From assembly GCA_963518955.1 (NCBI GenBank), contig CAUQKI010000006.1, forward strand, positions 1-64,000: DNA of 64,000 bases, written 5' to 3'. The notes below the pieces were generated by a model. The model did no database searches. It saw only the letters and a list, made by a program, of their open reading frames with translations, and was not told where the DNA came from. This DNA is from JABCPE02 sp963518955 (GTDB lineage: Bacteria > Bacteroidota > Bacteroidia > Flavobacteriales > Weeksellaceae). Shown piece by piece: positions 58,559 to 64,000 of the stretch (position 1 is its first letter; every line of letters starts with the position of its first letter). A program made the position numbers and the translations under genes.

Positions 58559-60246
58559 TTAAGAAAAATCAAATTTCATCAAATCTTCCAAATCGCTTAA
58601 AATTGGGTTGATTTCAGCAAATTTATCAAAAATTTTCCGCTTCGTAACCACTTCCCTTTTTAGGCTGGTGTCCGCTTTGTAGAAGATTTCTATTTTGAAA
58701 TTATTTACTTTGTGTTTAAAGTGATTGAAAAAACCCGCCTGAACTCTCTCAAATTCATGCTTTGCGCTATCTGAAGAATACAAAACTTCTATCTGGTTTT
58801 CATCCGCTTTACGAAGCTGGAAGGAGCTTATCGCATTATACGCCACTATATCACTCACCGAGAGGTCTTTTAGGAAATTGCGCCATTCTGTTTGCAGGTC
58901 AGTTTCCGTGAAATGATGGTCAGGAAGGTTTTCTTCCGTTTCGGAAAAAAGATTTAGTTCGTCTTCTTTCTCCTTCTTTTCCATATGTTTTTTAATGGAA
59001 AATTCAGAAGATTCCTTTATATTTCTGCCTATTGGCTGGGCAGCTTTTTTTACTTCTAATTTTGTGATTTCCTCTGTTGTAAGAGTTTTCGGTGCGGGAG
59101 TTTCGGATTTTTTAGGAGCAGTTTCTCGTAGTTTTTCTACATCACGAAACGGCGGAACTAGTATTAAGAACTTTTTTTTTTATCCATATCCACAGCAGTA
59201 AGGCTGGCAAGCTGCATGAGGGCAATCTCCACCGTAAGGCGTGGATTTTTGGAATTTTTATAGTTAATGTCTGCATGATTGCAGATTTCTATCGCATTGA
59301 TGAGCTGTTGCGCTGTCCATTTTTGGCTCTGCTCAGCGTATTTTGCTTTGGTATTTTCACCAATTTCTATTAAAACTAAAGTGGAAGGGTTCTGTGCCAG
59401 CATCAAATCTCTAAAATGACTGCCGAGCCCAGCGATAAAGATATGCGGGTCAAAACCTTTTTTGACAATCTCATCGAATTTCGCTAAAATAGCAGGAATA
59501 TCGTTTTCTTTCGCTAAATCAGCCACTTTCAGATATTGGTCATAATCCAATATATTGAGAATTTCGGCAGCATTTGCAAGGGTAATATTCTTCTGCGAAA
59601 AAGTAGTCAGCCTGTCAAAAATAGACAATGCATCACGCAAAGCGCCATCTGCCTTTTGGGCGATGAGAAACAAGGCATCATCTTCGTAAGCTATCCCTTC
59701 TTTTTCGGCTATTTTCTTTAAATGATTTTGGATATCCTCTATCGTAATTCTCTTGAAATCATAGATTTGGCAGCGAGAAAGAATCGTTGGGATAATCTTA
59801 TGTTTTTCCGTAGTCGCTAAAATGAAAATAGCGTGTGCTGGTGGTTCTTCCAGTGTTTTCAGAAAAGCATTGAAAGCCGCCTGAGAGAGCATATGCACCT
59901 CATCTATGATGTACACCTTATACTGCCCTACCTGCGGTGCAAAACGCACTTGGTCTATCAAATGCCGAATATCATCCACCGAGTTATTAGACGCAGCATC
60001 TAATTCATAAATATTAAATGCGAAACCTTCTTCATCAGTTGCTCCTGATTTTTCATTGATTTTTCTCGCTAAAATCCTTGCACAAGTGGTTTTTCCCACT
60101 CCACGAGGCCCACAAAAAAGCAGTGCCTGTGCAAGCTGATTATTCTCTATGGCATGTTCTAGTGTATCCGTAATATGAGACTGCCCCACAACGGAGTCAA
60201 ACTCCTGCGGACGATATTTTCTCGCTGATACAATGAAATTTTCCAT
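58559..60246 (-). CDS. dnaX: DNA polymerase III gamma/tau, two-frame dnaX with putative slippage
   Basis: Clamp-loader ATPase. The zero frame starts at 60246 and ends at 59164 (360 aa, gamma-like form), with Walker A GPRGVGKTTCARILA (46-60), Walker B VYIIDEVHML and the SRC motif in ILSRCQIYDFKRIT. The usual zinc-binding Cys set is absent. Just before its stop lies a run of ten A. The -1 frame is open from that run to 58559 and continues 204 codons as a linker plus the conserved tail TEWRNFLKDLSVSDIV and SDSAKHEFERVQAGF. One extra A gives an uninterrupted tau of 562 aa. A sequencing error in the homopolymer is the alternative. Confidence 0.85.
59172..59181 (-). other. A10 slippery run in dnaX
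   Basis: Ten consecutive A on the coding strand (GAT-A10-GTTC). Zero frame: three Lys codons then SS and TAA. An 11-A transcript or a -1 shift continues into the tail. Thermus dnaX uses a comparable A-run by transcriptional slippage, and E. coli dnaX uses a shorter A-rich -1 site. Confidence 0.75.
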
Positions 60247-60281
60247 TTGACAAAAGTAATTATTTTTTTTGTTTGAGACAA

Positions 60282-60746
60282 TTATTTAATATCATTTATC
60301 TCTCTTTTAGCACCTGATGTAGTTTTTATTGATAAAACTTTCAGTGTCTTTTTATTGAAAACAATTTCGCTATCTTTTATATCTAATATTACTTTTTTAT
60401 CTATGTATACAATCCTATATACACCCGTTATCACCCTATCATCAACAAGCACTAAGTAATTTTTACTTTTAATTTTTTTCTCTTTTGCTATATCCTCCAA
60501 AGTAACAAAATCTGGAAAGTATTCTTTATTTGTATTGATGATAATGTATTCTTTTCCTTTATCTATTTCTCTTCTTACCTCTGATATCTTGTCACTATTA
60601 ATCCCATATATAGACTCATAACTATAATTTACACCATTAAAAACCAATTCAGTTTTTCCTGTTTCTTTAGAATAATCTAAACAAATTTTATTCTGTCCAA
60701 AAAGAAAATTACAAAAAACAAGTAACATTAAATATATAAATTTCAT
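60282..60746 (-). CDS. Hypothetical secreted protein
   Basis: A 154-aa protein with a signal peptide (IYLMLLVFCNFLFGQ). The mature part has several short beta strands with Ile/Val and Lys/Asp (YLVLVDDRVITGVYRIVYID), possibly a beta-sandwich. No family is recognised. It is separated by 12 nt from the next lipoprotein gene, suggesting one transcript. Confidence 0.5.
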   Translation of the reverse strand: MKFIYLMLLVFCNFLFGQNKICLDYSKETGKTELVFNGVNYSYESIYGINSDKISEVRREIDKGKEYIIINTNKEYFPDFVTLEDIAKEKKIKSKNYLVLVDDRVITGVYRIVYIDKKVILDIKDSEIVFNKKTLKVLSIKTTSGAKREINDIK

Positions 60747-60758
60747 AACAATATGGTT

Positions 60759-61172
60759 TTATTTACACTTGCCTATAATAGTATCTGGGTGGTAAAAATA
60801 CCCATACTTATCATAATATCTTATCACTCCTATGGTTTTAAGAGAATCATTCTTACATTTTTCCTTATAAAAATATGCAATTCCCCTTTCTTCTTGGTGT
60901 AAATGTAAAAAATGTGAGCTTGTAGGTCCTCCATCATCTTCCTCGTGGGTCAAAAAATATTCTGTGTCCCACCATGAATATTCATAAATTTCTGTATATT
61001 CTATTTTTTGGTTTATTAGATATTTTTTCAGTTCTTCTTTCAGCAAAGAATCGTTTTTGGGTAGATTTTTGACCAAAACCAAATTCATTGTTTCGGATTG
61101 ATAAAATTCTATTTCTTTCTCTTTACACGAAAAAGAAATCAGTCCTATCAGAAAAACAAGATAAAATTTCAT
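60759..61172 (-). CDS. Hypothetical lipoprotein
   Basis: A 137-aa lipoprotein with the signal YLVFLIGLISFSC. The mature part contains an aromatic cluster (EYSWWDTEYFLTHEE) and a His-rich stretch (SSHFLHLHQEERGIAYF). No family is recognised. The gene follows the HMG-CoA synthase gene by 6 nt and probably shares its transcript. Confidence 0.5.
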   Translation of the reverse strand: MKFYLVFLIGLISFSCKEKEIEFYQSETMNLVLVKNLPKNDSLLKEELKKYLINQKIEYTEIYEYSWWDTEYFLTHEEDDGGPTSSHFLHLHQEERGIAYFYKEKCKNDSLKTIGVIRYYDKYGYFYHPDTIIGKCK

Positions 61173-61178
61173 CTAAAT

Positions 61179-62495
61179 TTAGCCCTTAAATTGGTACTTT
61201 CTCGCTCCATAAGAAAGCGGATTTTCTCTCTCTATTTCTACTAATCCAAAGCCTTTATAATTAGGATTTACGGAAGTTTTCAGCTGTTTTCTATGGAGTT
61301 TTTCATAAGTTGAAAAATCCACCACTTTTCTATTCCCAAGGGTTTCAAAAAGCTGCCATTTTTCCACAACAGATTTCCAGTTTTCATTTATTTTCCCTGA
61401 AAAAACCTTGGATTTAGAACCGCTTCCATAAGCCAAAAAGCCCAATTCCTTCCCAGAAAGTTCCTCTTCCCTGTCAAAAGACACCTGCAGTGCAGACAGC
61501 AGAGCCATGAAAACGGAGGCTGTATAGAGGTTTCCTATCTCGGAACTCGCTCTCTGTGACGGCTCTATTTTTTGCTTTATAAAATCCAAATATTCTTCAG
61601 ACTTGGCAAGGGCCTTTTTCTCTTCATCAGTCGTGTAGGGCAGGTTGTTTTCTATGCTGTACAACTCTGTGAAAACCCTCTTCCCATGGAATGCATACGG
61701 CAGATGAAAAATCAGATAATGCCAGTTTTCATAGGGTTTTACCAAAGAATTTTGAACCTTGTAATGTTCATAGGCTTCTCTGATTCTATTTTGGTAACAT
61801 TGATTAGAATACTGCCCGTCAAAAACTGGTTCATCAGAGAAAATTTCCATTTTATCTGGTGCCGTTTCTGGTGCATTTTTGAGGTCAGATTTCGCAATTT
61901 CTCTCCTTGGTTTGAAGAAATCAAAAACGCTCTCCGTAGCCACTCCCCATTTCCCTTCTATTTCCAGCAAATTCGGTTCTGCTGAAATCAATAAAGCCAC
62001 TGCACCAGCGCCCTGAGTATATTCGCCAGTTGATTTTAGTTCATATTTTGCATAGTCGGAGGCGATTACTACTGCCTTTTTATCGGGATTAACTTTCACA
62101 AAATCCAAACAAGTCTGCAATGCATCTACCCCGCCAATACAAGCAAAAGTCATATCCACCACATCACAATTCCCAAAACATCTCTCGCCCAGCACCTGCT
62201 CCGCCATTTGAATTGCATAGGTAGCAGTAGGCTTTGCAGCATCCAAGGCACTTTCCGTTCCCAAATAAATCTTTGCAATATCTTTGGGCTGGATATTATA
62301 GTCTTTTATGAGCTTCAGAAGAGCCTCCGCCGCGAAAGTTGCCGTATCTTCGTACACATCAGGAAGAGCCATCTTGTGAAGCCCAAGACCTTTTTCTAAC
62401 TTAGCCGAATCTATTTCTCTATTTTCAGCTAACTCATTGATATTCAAATAGAGCGATGGCACATAGAAACTTGCCGCCTCAATTCCATATTTCAT
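61179..62495 (-). CDS. Hydroxymethylglutaryl-CoA synthase
   Basis: Mevalonate-pathway enzyme that condenses acetyl-CoA with acetoacetyl-CoA, 438 aa. The catalytic Cys is C119 in FACIGGVDALQTCLD, and the general base Glu is in LGTESALDAAK (E81). The His-containing block WHYLIFHLPYAFHGKR and the C-terminal GSGSKSKVFSG are as in known synthases. The enzyme marks an isoprenoid route via mevalonate rather than the MEP pathway, as in other flavobacteria. It is followed by two small orphan genes. Confidence 0.92.
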   Translation of the reverse strand: MKYGIEAASFYVPSLYLNINELAENREIDSAKLEKGLGLHKMALPDVYEDTATFAAEALLKLIKDYNIQPKDIAKIYLGTESALDAAKPTATYAIQMAEQVLGERCFGNCDVVDMTFACIGGVDALQTCLDFVKVNPDKKAVVIASDYAKYELKSTGEYTQGAGAVALLISAEPNLLEIEGKWGVATESVFDFFKPRREIAKSDLKNAPETAPDKMEIFSDEPVFDGQYSNQCYQNRIREAYEHYKVQNSLVKPYENWHYLIFHLPYAFHGKRVFTELYSIENNLPYTTDEEKKALAKSEEYLDFIKQKIEPSQRASSEIGNLYTASVFMALLSALQVSFDREEELSGKELGFLAYGSGSKSKVFSGKINENWKSVVEKWQLFETLGNRKVVDFSTYEKLHRKQLKTSVNPNYKGFGLVEIERENPLSYGARKYQFKG

Positions 62496-62525
62496 ACTTT
62501 GGTTTTTCTGGTTTTTATTTTTTTC

Positions 62526-63380
62526 TTATTTTATTATTCTCTCCAGCACCCACTCTATCATCATTTTTTCAGATTTATGGTGGTCTGCTGCGAACTCTCC
62601 TCTTCTTCTGTTTGCAATTACATTATTAATAGTAATCGCCTTGTGTCCCAACAATTTAGACATTCCATAGATCGCCGAAGTTTCCATTTCAAAGTTAGTA
62701 ACTCCTAAATCATTCAGCACTTCCAAAAACTGGTCATCCACAGCTCTCAGTCTCAGCTGTCTTCCCTGCGGCGCATAAAACCCTGGGAAAGTCGCTGTAT
62801 TTCCTACATATTTCGCATCTTTGAAATATTCATGCTGACTCTCTGCCCATTCTGAGAAATAAAGCATCGGTTTTATCTTTTCGTATGGGAATTTTGCTAA
62901 GAAATTTTTGCTAAATTCATTCTCAAACTGATAATCTTTGTAAAAATGAAGCAGTCCATCCAGACCTACCACATTCTGTGTTACCAGCATGTTATCTACC
63001 TCTACATCAGGATTTACACTTCCACAAGTTCCCATACGGAACAATTGTAAAGCTTTGTGTTCTGATTTAAATTCTTTATTTTTCAAATCAATATTCACCA
63101 AAGCATCCAGCTCATTCATCACGATATCAATGTTTTCCGTACCAATACCCGTAGACATTACCGTGATTCGCTCTCCTCTGAGCGTTCCTGTATGTGTGTA
63201 AAATTCTCTTTTATTTTTCTTAATTTCTACTTTATCAAAGTATTGTGAAACCTTCGGAACACGGTCTGGGTCACCCACCAAAAGAATTTTTTCTGCGATA
63301 TCTTCTGGCTGAAGATTTAGATGATATACACTTCCATCTGGATTTAAAACCAATTCTGAGGCTGCTAATTTATTTACCAT
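62526..63380 (-). CDS. Nucleoside phosphorylase (uridine phosphorylase-like)
   Basis: A 284-aa nucleoside phosphorylase of family 1. The N-terminal phosphate-binding block is ILLVGDPDRVPKVSQYF, and the Gly-rich loop VMSTGIGTENIDIV contacts ribose and phosphate. The segment FRMGTCGSVNPDV is a conserved catalytic block, and FEMETSAIYGMSKLL is the signature near the active site (Met-Glu). The length and motif order fit uridine phosphorylase-like enzymes, although the base preference is not certain. It lies between the HMG-CoA synthase gene (30 nt) and the SUI1-like gene. Confidence 0.88.
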   Translation of the reverse strand: MVNKLAASELVLNPDGSVYHLNLQPEDIAEKILLVGDPDRVPKVSQYFDKVEIKKNKREFYTHTGTLRGERITVMSTGIGTENIDIVMNELDALVNIDLKNKEFKSEHKALQLFRMGTCGSVNPDVEVDNMLVTQNVVGLDGLLHFYKDYQFENEFSKNFLAKFPYEKIKPMLYFSEWAESQHEYFKDAKYVGNTATFPGFYAPQGRQLRLRAVDDQFLEVLNDLGVTNFEMETSAIYGMSKLLGHKAITINNVIANRRRGEFAADHHKSEKMMIEWVLERIIK

Positions 63381-63468
63381 AATAATTTTCTTTTTTTATT
63401 TAAATTTAAACTTCCCAAAGGTAAGGAATTTTATTGATTTCTTACCGATAATGTTCTTTTCTGAGGCT

Positions 63469-63792
63469 CTATCCTCCTACTCTCTTGGTTTTATAGCCCA
63501 TATCAGAGAGAATTTTCATGATTTTATCGCGGTTGTCTCCTTGGATGATAATCACACCATCTTTCTCCGAACCACCGATTCCCAGAGTAGTTTTTATTTT
63601 TTTGGAAATATTTTTCAGTTCCTCCTCACTACCTTCAAAGCCTTCTATCAGAGTAACAGGCTTTCCGTTTCGTCCTTTCTTTTCGTATTTACAGATGAGT
63701 GGTTCTCGCTGCTCGTATTGTTCTTCAGGCATCTGGAAGTCCTGCTCTACATGGTCTGGAAAAAGATTTTTCAACTGGTCTCGTAAATCCAT
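63469..63792 (-). CDS. SUI1/YciH-family translation factor
   Basis: A 107-aa protein of the eIF1/SUI1-like family (bacterial YciH). The basic linker KYEKKGRNGKPVTLIEGFEG leads to the core: LKNISKKIKTTLGIGGSEKD and GVIIIQGDNRDKIMKILSDM form the strand-helix pair of the SUI1 fold. I use the ATG at 63792; a TTG two codons upstream gives an unlikely longer form. The role in bacteria is thought to be start-codon fidelity. It is separated from pnp by a terminator hairpin. Confidence 0.88.
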   Translation of the reverse strand: MDLRDQLKNLFPDHVEQDFQMPEEQYEQREPLICKYEKKGRNGKPVTLIEGFEGSEEELKNISKKIKTTLGIGGSEKDGVIIIQGDNRDKIMKILSDMGYKTKRVGG

Positions 63793-63812
63793 AATCAAAT
63801 ATATTATTTAAT

Positions 63813-63842
63813 AAAAAACTCTCATCAGTGTGAGAGTTTTTT
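63813..63842 (-). terminator. Terminator after pnp
   Basis: AAAAAACTCTCA (63813-63824) pairs with TGAGAGTTTTTT (63831-63842). The loop is TCAGTG. On the minus strand it lies between the pnp stop and the SUI1-like gene. Confidence 0.8.
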
Positions 63843-63857
63843 GTTTTTGGTTTAAAA

Positions 63858-64000
63858 CTATTTTTCGTTTGTTTTATCCTCTTTTTTTTCTGGTTTTGGA
63901 GGTTTTGGTAAAAGAACTTTTCTGGAAAGTCTCATTTTCTTTCTGTCATCATAACCCATGAATTTCACTTCTACCTCATCGCCTTCTTTATATGGTACTT
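63858..64000 (-). CDS. pnp: Polyribonucleotide nucleotidyltransferase, C-terminal end only
   Basis: Only the last 47 codons are in the window. They encode the end of the S1 RNA-binding domain (EGDEVEVKFMGYDDRKKMRLSR, a PNPase S1 pattern) and a short Lys/Pro/Glu-rich tail ending in NEK at the stop 63858. The usual pattern of PNPase C-termini fits. The catalytic domains lie outside the window. Confidence 0.75.
   Translation of the reverse strand, partial: VPYKEGDEVEVKFMGYDDRKKMRLSRKVLLPKPPKPEKKEDKTNEK

Noticed and set aside
58559..58984. Separate small gene downstream of dnaX
   Set aside because: Its frame is continuous with the -1 frame of dnaX from the A10 run and carries the conserved tail, so it is part of dnaX and not an independent gene.
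1..64000. CRISPR array, rRNA genes, insertion sequences with terminal inverted repeats
   Set aside because: No regularly spaced identical repeats, no rRNA signature and no transposase gene were found.

Overview
The window is chromosomal DNA from a low-GC Bacteroidota, most likely a flavobacterium of the Weeksellaceae (Chryseobacterium-like). The clues are the AT-rich sequence, the near absence of Shine-Dalgarno sites, many promoter -7 boxes of the form TAnnTTTG placed very close to start codons, a bat aerotolerance cluster, two UvrA paralogues, a mevalonate-pathway HMG-CoA synthase and an rpsF-rpsR-rplI operon. No species is claimed. Both ends are cut: a sensor histidine kinase at the left and pnp at the right.

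Layout. 1-3.6 kb: histidine kinase and dacB in one operon, then an iron-type ABC substrate-binding lipoprotein. 3.67-17.44 kb: an accessory island lying between tRNA-Arg(ACG) and a CAT-anticodon tRNA. From left to right it holds an AbiE-type toxin-antitoxin pair with a palindromic operator, a 5'-truncated tyrosine integrase, an orphan gene, an excisionase-like HTH gene with repeats and a palindrome at its promoter, a protein with two apparent winged helices followed by 20-bp iteron-like repeats, two small accessory genes, a serine recombinase, a 156-nt nested hairpin element, a membrane-anchored orphan, a two-gene Gabija defence system (gajA-gajB), a DUF5053 gene and two small orphan membrane or secreted genes. 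It reads as a mosaic of mobile-element debris and phage defence.

17.6-36.5 kb: core genome with an ECF sigma factor next to lipA, a PepO-like M13 peptidase, uvrA, a second uvrA-type gene, a thioesterase, a brnQ transporter, a glucosaminidase and an SGNH-MBOAT O-acetylation pair. 36.6-45.4 kb, all on the minus strand: orphans, a marC-like gene, bat genes, pfkA and a UvrD/PcrA helicase. 45.6-53.5 kb, mostly plus strand: an M16 peptidase pair, ribosomal genes rpsF-rpsR-rplI, holB (minus), an outer-membrane barrel protein and lptC. 53.5-64 kb, minus strand: sulfate assimilation (cysH, orphan, cysD, cysN), a Sufu-domain protein, rsgA, dnaX, HMG-CoA synthase, a nucleoside phosphorylase, a SUI1-family factor and pnp.

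The main unusual observations are: (1) dnaX is split by a run of ten A residues that ends one frame five residues after the aspartate preceding the run and leaves a fully open -1 frame carrying the tau-like tail, which is the arrangement expected for slippage-made gamma and tau; (2) the island combines AbiE and Gabija with a truncated integrase; (3) an unexplained long nested hairpin at 10390-10545; (4) a Rep-like protein beside 20-bp repeats; and (5) a 29-nt dispersed repeat found at two promoter regions 8 kb apart.
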